DNA of 64,000 nucleotides, from the NCBI RefSeq assembly GCF_015476655.1, contig NZ_JABFHF010000026.1, forward strand, positions 19,733 through 83,732, in the 5' to 3' direction. Each line of letters begins with the position of its first letter. The first letter of the stretch is position 1. Positions 28,445 to 36,569 of this stretch are shown here, in pieces. The DNA is from Aquiflexum lacus. Lineage in GTDB: Bacteria; Bacteroidota; Bacteroidia; Cytophagales; Cyclobacteriaceae. Below the pieces are notes generated by a model, which saw only the letters and a program-made list of their open reading frames with translations, did not search any database and was not told the DNA's origin. The translations under genes were made by a program, and so were the position numbers.

Positions 28445-29110
28445 ATGTCAGATATTGTGAAAATTTTAAATATTGAACCTCTAACCCATGATGTCAAATT
28501 ATTCAAAGTAGAAAAGCCCCAAGACTATGATTTTGTACCCGGACAGGCTACTGAGGTGGCAATCAACGAAGAAGTCTGGAAAGAAGAAAAGCGGCCATTT
28601 ACATTCACATCCTTACCTGAAGATGAGCATTTGGAATTTGTGATCAAATCATATCGTGACCATGACGGGGTTACCAATAAACTGGATTCACTTTCGGTAG
28701 GAAATGAATTAATAATTGATGACGCTTGGGGAGCGATCCAATATAAAGGTAAAGGTACATTTATAGCAGGAGGTGCAGGAATTACCCCATTTATAGCCAT
28801 ATTCAAATCCCTTCAGGCCAAAGGTGAAATAAAAGGCAACCGTTTGTTTTTTGCCAACAAAACCGGTAAAGACGTAATCCTTGAGTCCTATTTCAGTGAT
28901 TTGTTAGGAAAGGATTTTATTTCTGTTTTGGATCAGGAAGTGAAGGCAGGCCATAAATTTGGACGGATTGACAAAGATTTTCTTAAAGAACATGTAAACG
29001 ATTTTTCACAGGAGTTTTATGTGTGTGGACCCGAAGCAATGGTAAAATCCATCAGTCAAAGTTTGGAAGAACTTGGGGCGAATCCGGAAGGAATTGTTTT
29101 TGAGAAATAA
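28445..29110 (+). CDS. FAD-binding ferredoxin/flavodoxin reductase-like oxidoreductase
   Basis: 221 residues: an FAD-binding beta-barrel (about 1-100, with RPFTFTS at the FAD contact) and an NAD(P)-binding domain (about 100-221, with GGAGITPFI and CGPEAMVKS). It moves electrons between NAD(P)H and a flavin or iron-sulfur partner. No fused [2Fe-2S] domain is present, so an external partner is expected. It is a single gene with a bidirectional terminator after it. Confidence 0.82.
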   Translation: MSDIVKILNIEPLTHDVKLFKVEKPQDYDFVPGQATEVAINEEVWKEEKRPFTFTSLPEDEHLEFVIKSYRDHDGVTNKLDSLSVGNELIIDDAWGAIQYKGKGTFIAGGAGITPFIAIFKSLQAKGEIKGNRLFFANKTGKDVILESYFSDLLGKDFISVLDQEVKAGHKFGRIDKDFLKEHVNDFSQEFYVCGPEAMVKSISQSLEELGANPEGIVFEK

Positions 29111-29137
29111 TAAATAACGTTTGGTAAACATGAAAGT

Positions 29138-29180
29138 AAAAAGCCAGAAAACCTCCCTTATGGTTGGTTTCTGGCTTTTT
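29138..29180. terminator. Bidirectional terminator between convergent genes
   Basis: A 13-bp stem (29138-29150 with 29168-29180) made of AAAAAGCCAGAAA and its complement, with T-runs on both strands. It lies directly beside the stop codon of the minus-strand creD-cluster gene and serves both that operon and the FAD reductase. Confidence 0.8.
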
Positions 29181-30425
29181 TTATTGAAATCCAAAAATAA
29201 GAGGAAGTATAAAAACCATTAAAATAGCCCAAATCAGGTAAACTGGAATAAACTTCACAATTGATTGTCCAACAGCTGAGGATTCAGTTCTATTCATAGC
29301 AGATTCCAGAAGTTTTTTTGTGACTATCAAAAGATGGACGAGCATGAGAACATTGGCACCCAACACAGCCACCCTATTAGGAGTGAATCCCCATTCCGAA
29401 ATGCGGTAGATGATTGCTGAAAGTGCGATCAAATTTACTATTGAAGTGATTATAGCCAACAATAGAAGAATCCAGGCCCAAAATTGATTTTGCCGCCTGT
29501 TGGCACTTTCGGCTACCGAAAAGAAGATCAACACCATCACGCCAATCAATAAAAGGTTAAAAATCAAAAGAAATTCCCGGTCGTTATAAGGGTCCTTGCC
29601 TGAGATGACAATAGCGGATAAATAAACTACAAGCATCACCAAAACCAAAGGACTGAACAGTTTGGCAATGACAGGGGAGACTTTATTTACCAATTGAGGA
29701 TTGTTTTGGGTTAGAAAAGCAGCAATAATCGGAACCATGGGTAATCCGAAAATCACGATGTATTGAAAGTAAAATTCCTGAATTTTTAGACCTATCAACT
29801 CAAACAGGCCCAAAGTAATCCCGGTCATCAGCCCCCCTGCAATCAGCAAAAGCCCTGACATCACTGCCAAATCTCCATTGAATCGAAGAAATTCAAGTCT
29901 TTTCAGAAAGCCATGAGGTTCATTGCCCAAAAAAGATAATCCAAACATTCCCCAAAGCAACAGAGGTAAATGGATGCAGGCCAATGTCAAGGTGTTACTT
30001 TCAGGATTGTTTGGAAGTAAATTGATGTATACCAAACTGATCAAAACCGAAGCTGAAATCCAGATTGTTTTGTTGACGGATAATTTATTTTTTTTGACAA
30101 AATAGACTGTTAAAGCAGTGAACACTATGATGCTGGTATTCCTTGGATAAAAGAATTCCTCATCAATAGAGAAGATTGCAGGGAATTTAGCGAATATGCC
30201 TGAAATAAGGGATAGAAGGGCTACTAACCCTAATTCTTTCTTAGTTCCCCATGAGATGGAATCGGAATCGTAGCTTAACCTTTCCTTCCAAAATTCAGCG
30301 GTTGCTTTCCCCTTAAAATTAGGATAGAGTAGGACAAATTCCCGCTTAAATTCGGATTTATTTTTTCGATAATGTTTCTCGAGTAGATTGGGATTTTCCC
30401 AAAGCGATTGGATGGAATCTTTCAT
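29181..30425 (-). CDS. Multi-pass membrane protein, last gene of the creD cluster
   Basis: 414 residues. A soluble N-terminus of about 65 residues precedes about ten to twelve membrane segments. The layout resembles DUF4153-type membrane proteins, but I cannot confirm the family. It begins 29 bases after creD on the same strand, so it is very likely translated from the same transcript. A strong terminator follows. Its role may be tied to CreD, which also affects the cell envelope. Confidence 0.7.
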   Translation of the reverse strand: MKDSIQSLWENPNLLEKHYRKNKSEFKREFVLLYPNFKGKATAEFWKERLSYDSDSISWGTKKELGLVALLSLISGIFAKFPAIFSIDEEFFYPRNTSIIVFTALTVYFVKKNKLSVNKTIWISASVLISLVYINLLPNNPESNTLTLACIHLPLLLWGMFGLSFLGNEPHGFLKRLEFLRFNGDLAVMSGLLLIAGGLMTGITLGLFELIGLKIQEFYFQYIVIFGLPMVPIIAAFLTQNNPQLVNKVSPVIAKLFSPLVLVMLVVYLSAIVISGKDPYNDREFLLIFNLLLIGVMVLIFFSVAESANRRQNQFWAWILLLLAIITSIVNLIALSAIIYRISEWGFTPNRVAVLGANVLMLVHLLIVTKKLLESAMNRTESSAVGQSIVKFIPVYLIWAILMVFILPLIFGFQ

Positions 30426-30454
30426 GGGTTGAAGGGTTGTAGTTAAGGGATTTT

Positions 30455-31837
30455 TTATTGGGAAATTTGACCTTCAGGTTTATTTGACCAGATGGGGTTC
30501 TGATTTTCCAGATGAGAAAAGTTTATTTTTCTGGAAATAAACATGGTAATGGCTAATGCGATAAACAACCCAATACTTCCGATCAACAATGCGAAATCTT
30601 GTTGTTTGATTATGATAAATATGAAGATGTAGAATATGGAAAGTATGGCTGAGAAGATTCCGGATTCTTTAAGTTTATTAAAAATTGAACGGGAATATAG
30701 TCCAAGAAGAATTATTGTAGCTAAACTCGCTATCCAATATGCATTACTAAATCCAAGGTGCTCGGAAAGGGCAATTAGCAATGTGTAGTATAATACCAAT
30801 GCAAATCCGATAAGTGTATATTGAATAGGATGGATTTGTGATTTTGTAAACAGTTCCATTAAGTATAACGCCAGGAAACTCAATGTGATTATTAGTATGG
30901 CATATTTGGATGTTCGTGTGCTTTGTTGGTATTGATCTACAGGATTAACCAAGGAAAGTCCAAAGGCACTTTGACTTAAATCGGGAATATATCCTTCAAA
31001 TTCTTGCCCAAAAGGCCTATTGAAATGCAAAATATTCCAATTGCTTTCAAATCCTGCTTCTGTAATCTCTCGGGATTCCGGTAGGAATTCACCTTGAAAA
31101 CTTGGACTCGGCCAATTTCCGGTCAGATTCAATTTAGTTGTCTTACCCAAAGGAATTATCGAAAAATCCTTGCTTCCTTTCAAGATCATTTCGCCAGAAA
31201 ATCTTAGGGATGAATTATTGGAATCAAGGTGAATTTTGGACAGCAGTCCTTTGTTTTCTCCTTTTCCTACAGAAAATGGCTCCATAACCAAGCTTTTTTC
31301 ATTGACCTTGAAATGTGGACTTCCGCTGATTCCCCTCAGATCACTGATGCCAATCATTATGCTGGCTTGATTCCATAATATATTTTCAGCTTGAAGATTC
31401 ATCTTCTCCAATTCAAGCGAGTCGAAACTTGCGTCAAATGAAAGTGTATTGGTGTAAACAACCACATCAAAAATCCCTCTATGTAATAATTGTGCTTCAA
31501 TGTTTCCGGACAAGTTTAATTGTTCGGGAAGGATGTATTTTGTTTTATGTTCTTTAACCAGTTTCTTTTCACCATTTGATACTATTTCTTTCAATTCAAA
31601 GTATGGCAAGCTCAAATAGGGGCCTAAGAGAGTTTGTTCCCGGGACCATTTCCCCCGGATGTCTTCTTCTGCTTCATAAAGTCGAAGTTGCCTTTCTTCA
31701 ATCAAGTCCAAGGTGAAAGATTGAGGAATCAATAAGGCCAAGGCTATCAATCCAATGATCAATAATTTGATGCTGGCAGATTTTGCAAAACCGAAAGTCT
31801 CAGGTTTTAAGGCGGGTGTTTTTGAATTTTGATCCAT
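30455..31837 (-). CDS. creD: CreD-family inner-membrane protein
   Basis: 460 residues. One membrane segment near residues 25-45 is followed by a large periplasmic beta domain (about 55-320) that starts with the family feature EERQLRLYEAEEDIRGKWSREQ, in which WS-EQT-LGP is diagnostic, and then about six C-terminal membrane segments. CreD is a poorly understood envelope-stress protein controlled by the CreBC two-component system in enterobacteria. Here there is no CreBC; a winged-helix regulator and unknown membrane genes take that place. Confidence 0.88.
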   Translation of the reverse strand: MDQNSKTPALKPETFGFAKSASIKLLIIGLIALALLIPQSFTLDLIEERQLRLYEAEEDIRGKWSREQTLLGPYLSLPYFELKEIVSNGEKKLVKEHKTKYILPEQLNLSGNIEAQLLHRGIFDVVVYTNTLSFDASFDSLELEKMNLQAENILWNQASIMIGISDLRGISGSPHFKVNEKSLVMEPFSVGKGENKGLLSKIHLDSNNSSLRFSGEMILKGSKDFSIIPLGKTTKLNLTGNWPSPSFQGEFLPESREITEAGFESNWNILHFNRPFGQEFEGYIPDLSQSAFGLSLVNPVDQYQQSTRTSKYAILIITLSFLALYLMELFTKSQIHPIQYTLIGFALVLYYTLLIALSEHLGFSNAYWIASLATIILLGLYSRSIFNKLKESGIFSAILSIFYIFIFIIIKQQDFALLIGSIGLFIALAITMFISRKINFSHLENQNPIWSNKPEGQISQ

Positions 31838-31883
31838 GATTTGAAATGTTAATAGTTAGAGGCAAGTGAAGTTTTGGTTTAGT

Positions 31884-32207
31884 TTAATCCCAATGTCCGG
31901 TGATTGCGAAAGCCATCACTGCGCTGATCCAAATCGCTACGAAGTATAGTATGGTGCTGAAAATGATGGCGATCAGTTTCCTGTTTCCGGTAGGAAACCA
32001 TTGGAAGCCCATCAGGTAAAAAAACGCTCCAGCTAATGCTCCTCCAATTGGAATAATGGTAAGAGGGTAATACATCCAGGATTCGAAGATATCCTCTTTG
32101 GTTAGGATCAAGAAAAGAAGACAAGCCAAGGGAAGGCTTGCGCCAAGTGCGGCAGGTAGAAGCAATTCTTTGATGGACAGTGGATGGGTTGAAGGTGAAG
32201 GATTCAT
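31884..32207 (-). CDS. Small three- to four-helix membrane protein
   Basis: 107 residues, nearly all hydrophobic, with about four membrane segments from residue 14 on. A 19-bp palindrome sits 38 bases before the start codon. It lies between the regulator and creD, 46 bases before the creD start. No family was recognised. Confidence 0.7.
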   Translation of the reverse strand: MNPSPSTHPLSIKELLLPAALGASLPLACLLFLILTKEDIFESWMYYPLTIIPIGGALAGAFFYLMGFQWFPTGNRKLIAIIFSTILYFVAIWISAVMAFAITGHWD

Positions 32208-32244
32208 TGCTTTGTTTGTTTTAGATGATAAGATTGATTGAAAG

Positions 32245-32263
32245 TACTTTGTATTTCAAAGTA
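32245..32263. promoter_or_regulatory. Palindromic operator candidate, copy 2 of 2
   Basis: TACTTTGTATTTCAAAGTA is a 7-bp inverted repeat with a 5-base centre. Its reverse complement is identical over all 19 bases to the copy at 33197-33215. It is in the gap between the regulator gene and the small membrane protein gene. TTACTTTG, one base off the -7 consensus, overlaps it on the minus strand, so a bound protein would cover a promoter. Confidence 0.75.
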
Positions 32264-32278
32264 AGTGTTTAAATTTTT

Positions 32279-32572
32279 TTAAGGTTTATTTTCCTTGATT
32301 AGATTTTCCAGAAACTCAAGGTGTAATTTAAAAGCCTCCTTGCCAGTATCAGTCGCTGAATAATTTGTCAGGGGCTTTCTGCCTTGAAATGATTTTTCTA
32401 CCATGATATATTCCGAATTCTCAAGATTTTTTAAGTGAGAGGCAAGGTTGCCATCAGTCACTTCCAACAGCTCTTTGAATGAATTGAAATCAAACTGCTC
32501 ATTGACCATCAGGATGGACATGATCCGCAGCCGGATGACATTTTCAAAAGCCTTATCGTAATTCCCCTTCAC
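32279..32572 (-). CDS. Winged-helix transcriptional regulator
   Basis: 97 residues, all of it a winged-helix domain. The recognition region reads LLEVTDGNLASHLKNLENSEYI and the wing contains QGRKPLTNYSATDTGKEAF, typical of the small MarR/PadR-like (HTH_34-type) group. It has no ligand-binding domain. It starts one base after the stop of the upstream membrane gene, so the two are translationally coupled. Two identical palindromes flank the pair, making this the obvious candidate to bind them; that link is inferred. Confidence 0.85.
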   Translation of the reverse strand: MKGNYDKAFENVIRLRIMSILMVNEQFDFNSFKELLEVTDGNLASHLKNLENSEYIMVEKSFQGRKPLTNYSATDTGKEAFKLHLEFLENLIKENKP

Positions 32573-32573
32573 G

Positions 32574-33188
32574 TTATCTGTCGTATTTATAATACATCAT
32601 CGATCCATAAATCACATGTAGCACGCCAAATCCAAGAGCCCAAGTGATCAATCCGTAACCGGGAAAGAAAGCAGAGATAATCCCTAGAATCAGTTGGCCA
32701 TATCCCAAATATTTGATGTCACCCAGTGTGAATTGGGAGGCATTGACCAAAGCTAAACCGTAAAAAATCAATGTGGAAGGTGCGACTACAATCAGATAAC
32801 CCCTAAGTACCAAGGCCAAACAAAAAATCCCTCCGACCAAAACCGGAACGAACAGAGCTTGTAAGAATCGCTTTCCTGCCGGATTCCAAAGCTTGGTGGC
32901 GATGCGTTTACTTTTCTTTTGACTAAGAAGGTATGCACTTCCTATGGACAGCGATAAAATGATCAAAGCCAATACAATGAGTTTGGGGAAAACAACGGAA
33001 TCATCAATAAAGGTGGTACGAAATCCATAAGGTGGATTCGGGAAATAAATCCAAAAATAGGCAATAGTGGCACCTATAAGGGCATAGATTCCGGCCAACA
33101 CTCCGGACAGTCCGCTCAATGACAGAAAGCGGGTACTCCGCTCCATCATGGATTTGATTTCGGCTAATTCTTTTTCAGCATTTTTCAT
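32574..33188 (-). CDS. Membrane protein, first gene of the creD cluster
   Basis: 204 residues with about six membrane segments between residues 20 and 200 and a soluble start rich in Glu (MKNAEKELAEIKSMMERSTR). No family was recognised with confidence. It is the first gene of the five-gene cluster. The palindrome copy at 33197-33215 is only eight bases before its start codon, so the gene is likely under operator control. It is directly followed by the regulator gene. Confidence 0.75.
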   Translation of the reverse strand: MKNAEKELAEIKSMMERSTRFLSLSGLSGVLAGIYALIGATIAYFWIYFPNPPYGFRTTFIDDSVVFPKLIVLALIILSLSIGSAYLLSQKKSKRIATKLWNPAGKRFLQALFVPVLVGGIFCLALVLRGYLIVVAPSTLIFYGLALVNASQFTLGDIKYLGYGQLILGIISAFFPGYGLITWALGFGVLHVIYGSMMYYKYDR

Positions 33189-33196
33189 TTTAAAAG

Positions 33197-33215
33197 TACT
33201 TTGAAATACAAAGTA
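33197..33215. promoter_or_regulatory. Palindromic operator candidate, copy 1 of 2
   Basis: TACTTTGAAATACAAAGTA, a perfect 7-bp inverted repeat with a 5-base centre, eight bases upstream of the first gene of the creD cluster. It is identical, reverse-complemented, to 32245-32263. On the minus strand a TTACTTTG box overlaps it, so binding would be expected to block the promoter. Confidence 0.75.
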
Positions 33216-33306
33216 AATGAAATTTTCTAATATTGATGCTGATCAATAAAAATTTAACAAAAATTATTTTTTCATTCCAATCACTACCAATAACCTCAAA
33301 AAGATA

Positions 33307-33452
33307 TTACTTTATCATTAATCCTTTTACTCTAGAAAAGTGTTTTTTATTTTTCGTCAAGACTGGCAAATCGTGCATCATTGCAGTTGCAGCGATAAAA
33401 ATATCCCTAAACTCGATCAATTTTCAATAAATATTCCAGTATCAACTACCAT
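33307..33452 (-). pseudogene. Remnant of a VapC-type PIN toxin gene
   Basis: The ATG at 33450-33452 overlaps the antitoxin stop, as in many toxin-antitoxin pairs, and encodes MVVDTGIFIEN, the classic PIN start with its first aspartate, then hits a stop at 33417-33419. In another frame the same strand continues EFRDIFIAATAMMHDLPVLT and on to HFSRVKGLMIK, the PIN C-terminus with its last catalytic segment, ending at 33307. A full VapC needs about 390 bases and only 146 remain, so about 240 bases of the middle are gone, with a frame change at the junction near 33410-33420. Confidence 0.8.
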
Positions 33453-33670
33453 TCTTCTACCTTCCATTGACTAAAATGCTGCCTACCTTCATCAAATGCT
33501 TTGACGTCTTCATCTGTCCAAGTTGAAATATTTAAGATTTTATTTTTCCAACTTTTCATATCAAAGGCTTTTTCAACTTTGTATTTTTCCAACATGAAAT
33601 CAAGGAAATCATTCACTTGTTTCTGAAGGTCTGGTGATAACTGATTATATTTTTCTAATATTTCATTCAT
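33446..33670 (-). CDS. DUF2281-like antitoxin, orphaned
   Basis: 74 residues from the ATG at 33670; a TTG four codons upstream is less likely. It starts MNEILEKYNQLSPDLQKQVNDF, matching DUF2281-type antitoxins that are paired with PIN toxins, and ends with an acidic C-terminal half that would fill the toxin active site. Its stop codon overlaps the start of the broken VapC gene by seven bases. With the toxin destroyed, it may be a relic or may still counter a related toxin elsewhere. Confidence 0.7.
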   Translation of the reverse strand: MNEILEKYNQLSPDLQKQVNDFLDFMLEKYKVEKAFDMKSWKNKILNISTWTDEDVKAFDEGRQHFSQWKVEEW

Positions 33671-33780
33671 ATTATAAAACAACGTTTTAAAACAAATAAG
33701 AGGTTAAGAAAACTCAGATACTTCGATTATTCAATATACAGATTTATTGTTGTTGAATTATTTAATTTCCAAAAAAAGAA

Positions 33781-34398
33781 TTAAATCTCATCAAGTCCCT
33801 CAAACAATTCCTCCAAATCCAACACAAACCCATCTATACATCCAGATGTCACATGATCCCCCAAAGTAAAAAGTTTGGAAGGAATATATTTTCCGTCGGA
33901 CAGTGTATATACCAAAAGTGTTTTCTCATAAGGGTGGATAATCCAATACTCTAAGACTCCGCTTTCCTCATACACTTCATATTTATTTTGAAGTTCTTTT
34001 TTATTGTTGCTTGGGGAGAGGATTTCCATAATCAGGTCAGGAGCACCCACACAGCCCAATTCATCCAGTTTTTCCGGATCACATATTACACAGATATCGG
34101 GCTGTACCACGGTTCGGATGTCCTCATGTTTTTTGGATTTGACGGGAAGGCGAACATCGAAGGGGGCGATATAGGCTTTACAAGTTTTTCCTGCTAAGAG
34201 ATTTCCAAGTCTTGTAATTATTTTCACTATCAGTTCCTGATGGATTCTTCTTGGAGCCGCTGCTGCCTGTTTAAAAACTTTTCCTTTTATCAGTTCGACC
34301 ATATGGTCAATGTCCCAAGTCAGATAATCGGCATAGGAATAGAGCCCATAACCCGAATAAGGTTCTTTGACTATGTTATTTTCTTCCTCATTTTCCAT
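33781..34398 (-). CDS. Uma2-family (DUF820) putative endonuclease, copy 1
   Basis: 205 residues. The Uma2/DUF820 fold belongs to the PD-(D/E)XK nuclease group. The core is visible as PDICVICDPEKL, then GAPDLIMEILSPSNNKKELQNKY and EYWIIHP. The biological role of Uma2 proteins is not established. It is about 86% identical by hand alignment to the copy at 35567-36178; most changes fall in residues 56-80. It is monocistronic on the minus strand. Confidence 0.85.
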   Translation of the reverse strand: MENEEENNIVKEPYSGYGLYSYADYLTWDIDHMVELIKGKVFKQAAAAPRRIHQELIVKIITRLGNLLAGKTCKAYIAPFDVRLPVKSKKHEDIRTVVQPDICVICDPEKLDELGCVGAPDLIMEILSPSNNKKELQNKYEVYEESGVLEYWIIHPYEKTLLVYTLSDGKYIPSKLFTLGDHVTSGCIDGFVLDLEELFEGLDEI

Positions 34399-34475
34399 AG
34401 TTCCAATTTAGGAAAAAATTAAATTTGTCGGGTTTCTAATTAAGGTTTTAATTTTTTTATATTTATAGTTGATAT
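34399..34475. repeat. Duplicated upstream region of Uma2 copy 1
   Basis: The AT-rich sequence upstream of copy 1 aligns with 36179-36256 upstream of copy 2, including TTTTAATTTTTTT and AGTTGATAT. The duplicated unit therefore includes the promoter region and spans about 690 bases in each copy. Confidence 0.65.
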
Positions 34476-34509
34476 TAGTTAAAAGTTATATTAATCATTT
34501 GTTATTGGT

Positions 34510-35532
34510 ATGTTAAATAATCAGACTGGTATATCTTTTTTTGGGAGTAACATTTTGAAGACTTTCCGTATTCTTCATTTCAATTCCCAATTTTTATTCA
34601 AATCCAGAAAAATCTTGAGTGTATTATTTTTATGTTTTTTTTCAATAGTATCGCACGGCCAAGACACAAACTTTGAATATTTCTCTGAAAGCAAATACAA
34701 GGATTATCCAATCATCAGTTTAAGGGAAAACTTTTTTGGAAATCCTGTTTATTTTATTGAAGGGTCTAAGGCTGGTTCCAGGGAGGTGAGGGCATATATG
34801 GAGATCATGCCGGGTGATGCCAATTTATTTGGGCAAACCCATACCAAGACTATCTCAGGTACTTTTCTTGGGATTGGTGGGCAAGCACTAGTTCTTGGTG
34901 CCTTGGGTTATGTGTATAACAACAGAAGCGGGCTGAGCAATGATATTGTAAGAAATTGGTTCTTTATGACTATTGGTGGTGGAATCACATCGGGGATCGG
35001 AAGGCAAATGAACAGGCAAGGGGTCAGAAAAATCAATGGCCTTATTGAAAACCACAATTATTTGGTTAATCAGGACCAATTGGGAAGTGTTTATCTGAAA
35101 ATGGATTTCAGACAAAACTTCTTTGGAGAAAAAATTGATATCTATGATGGTCCAAATCTATTGGATAAAGCGAGGATAAGAACCCTGATGGAAGAAAAAC
35201 CAGAAGTTTATGCAGATTATCGAAAAGCCCTGAACCAACAAAAAATCAGTTTTGGCTTAGATATGACTGGTTTGGCGGTGGATATTGTGGTGATTGCTTA
35301 TATTATTTCTCCTCAGTTCCAGTCCTCCACCCCAAGCAACCTATTGATGCCTTTGATCTTTACCAATATAGGCTTAGGTATAGCTTCCAGTCAATATAGG
35401 AGAAGTGCCCGGAACCTGACTAGACATGCACTTGACAGGTATAATTTCGGTGATCGTTATGTACCTGTAGCCAGGCATCCATCCATGGAGTTTACCGGGC
35501 CTTCGGTCACCTTGTTCAGCAGGAGTTTTTAA
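34510..35532 (+). CDS. Hypothetical envelope protein between the two Uma2 copies
   Basis: 340 residues. A long N-terminal extension precedes a signal-like hydrophobic stretch (about 35-50, ending SHGQ), so a later start is possible, although no ATG lies close before the signal stretch. The middle has a Gly-rich hydrophobic stretch (about 117-135) and another near 255-290. Two NFFGE/NPVYF-like segments (about 74-84 and 200-206) suggest an internal repeat. No family was recognised. It sits divergent to one Uma2 copy and convergent with the other. Confidence 0.6.
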   Translation: MLNNQTGISFFGSNILKTFRILHFNSQFLFKSRKILSVLFLCFFSIVSHGQDTNFEYFSESKYKDYPIISLRENFFGNPVYFIEGSKAGSREVRAYMEIMPGDANLFGQTHTKTISGTFLGIGGQALVLGALGYVYNNRSGLSNDIVRNWFFMTIGGGITSGIGRQMNRQGVRKINGLIENHNYLVNQDQLGSVYLKMDFRQNFFGEKIDIYDGPNLLDKARIRTLMEEKPEVYADYRKALNQQKISFGLDMTGLAVDIVVIAYIISPQFQSSTPSNLLMPLIFTNIGLGIASSQYRRSARNLTRHALDRYNFGDRYVPVARHPSMEFTGPSVTLFSRSF

Positions 35533-35566
35533 ATCGGATCAAATTAATAATAAGAAGAATTCATTA

Positions 35567-36178
35567 TCAATCAAGCCCAGTAAACAATTCCTCCAAATCC
35601 AAAACAAACCCATCTATACATCCAGATGTCACATGATCCCCCAAAGTAAAAAGTTTGGAAGGAATATATTTTCCGTCAGTCAGCGTATAGATCAAAAGTG
35701 TTTTCTCATATGGATGGATGATCCAATATTCCCTGACACCACTTTCCTCATATACCTCATATTTGTTCTGGAGCTCTTTTTTATTATTGCTTGGGGATAG
35801 AATTTCCATAATCAGGTCAGGTGCACCGACACAGCCTAAATCATCCAGCTTTTCCGGATCACACACTACACAGATATCCGGTTGCACTACAGTGGTAATG
35901 TCTTCATGCTTTTTGGATTTCGCAGGAAGGCGTACATCGAAGGGGGCTGAGAAAACTTTGCAACCTTTGCCTTTAAGTAAGGCAAATAATTGTGATGAGA
36001 TTCTTATAGAGATTTCCTGATGAATTCTTCTAGGTGCCGCAGCTGCTTGCCTAAATACTTTTCCTTTGATCAGTTCTACCATATGGTCTATGTCCCATGT
36101 CAGGTAATCTGCATAGGTATACAATCCGTAATGGGAATAAGGTTCTTTGACCATGTTGTTTTGTTCCTTATTTTCCAT
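35567..36178 (-). CDS. Uma2-family (DUF820) putative endonuclease, copy 2
   Basis: 203 residues with the same motifs as the upstream copy (PDICVVCDPEKL, GAPDLIMEILSPSNNKKE, EYWIIHP). The C-terminal half is nearly identical to copy 1, while residues 56-80 differ at about 14 positions. Both genes are intact and have the same orientation, which suggests duplication followed by divergence of one patch rather than decay. Confidence 0.85.
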   Translation of the reverse strand: MENKEQNNMVKEPYSHYGLYTYADYLTWDIDHMVELIKGKVFRQAAAAPRRIHQEISIRISSQLFALLKGKGCKVFSAPFDVRLPAKSKKHEDITTVVQPDICVVCDPEKLDDLGCVGAPDLIMEILSPSNNKKELQNKYEVYEESGVREYWIIHPYEKTLLIYTLTDGKYIPSKLFTLGDHVTSGCIDGFVLDLEELFTGLD

Positions 36179-36256
36179 AGGACTAATTTAGTGAAAAGGA
36201 TGATTTTGTTGGATTATAATTAAAGTTTTAATTTTTTTGTATTTACTAGTTGATAT
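36179..36256. repeat. Duplicated upstream region of Uma2 copy 2
   Basis: Counterpart of 34399-34475, with the same blocks in the same order. It opens a 391-base gene-free gap (36179-36569) that also holds a dispersed repeat and the L31 promoter; nothing else was recognised there. Confidence 0.65.
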
Positions 36257-36370
36257 GTTTTGAAGGTCTTTTAAATCTACTAATCACATTTTATTTCCTT
36301 AAAATGTTTTTTGGGAATTTCCCCATAATACAAGAGTTAATTTCCTTCATTTATTTAAAAAAATCAATTT

Positions 36371-36427
36371 AAAAGCTGGTTAAAATTTCGAATCATGCAA
36401 TCTTCGGTCTCCCGACTTCCAACACTG
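36371..36427. repeat. Dispersed intergenic repeat, copy 2
   Basis: Shares three conserved blocks with 7440-7492. Read on the minus strand, its middle also shows seven-base units (GGAAGTC, GGGAGAC, CGAAGAT), linking it to the seven-base arrays elsewhere in the window. Confidence 0.55.
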
Positions 36428-36495
36428 TAATCAAAGGAAATTAGATATCAGAAATCATTTGGATTGTCATATTATTTAATAATTAATCCATTCAA

Positions 36496-36527
36496 TTTGG
36501 ATACATTTCAAAAAAGAAATAACTTTG
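36496..36527 (+). promoter_or_regulatory. Promoter of the L31 gene
   Basis: TTTG at 36496-36499 and TAACTTTG at 36520-36527 are separated by 20 bases, a near-ideal match to the Bacteroidota promoter consensus. The L31 start codon is 42 bases downstream. Confidence 0.7.
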
Positions 36528-36569
36528 TGCCTCATTTCAAAAAAGCGATCCAAGATAAATAGCAATACA

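Noticed and set aside
33307..36256. A defence island around vapBC relic and Uma2 genes
   Set aside because: No recognised defence genes, integrase or transposase are present; Uma2 function is not established.
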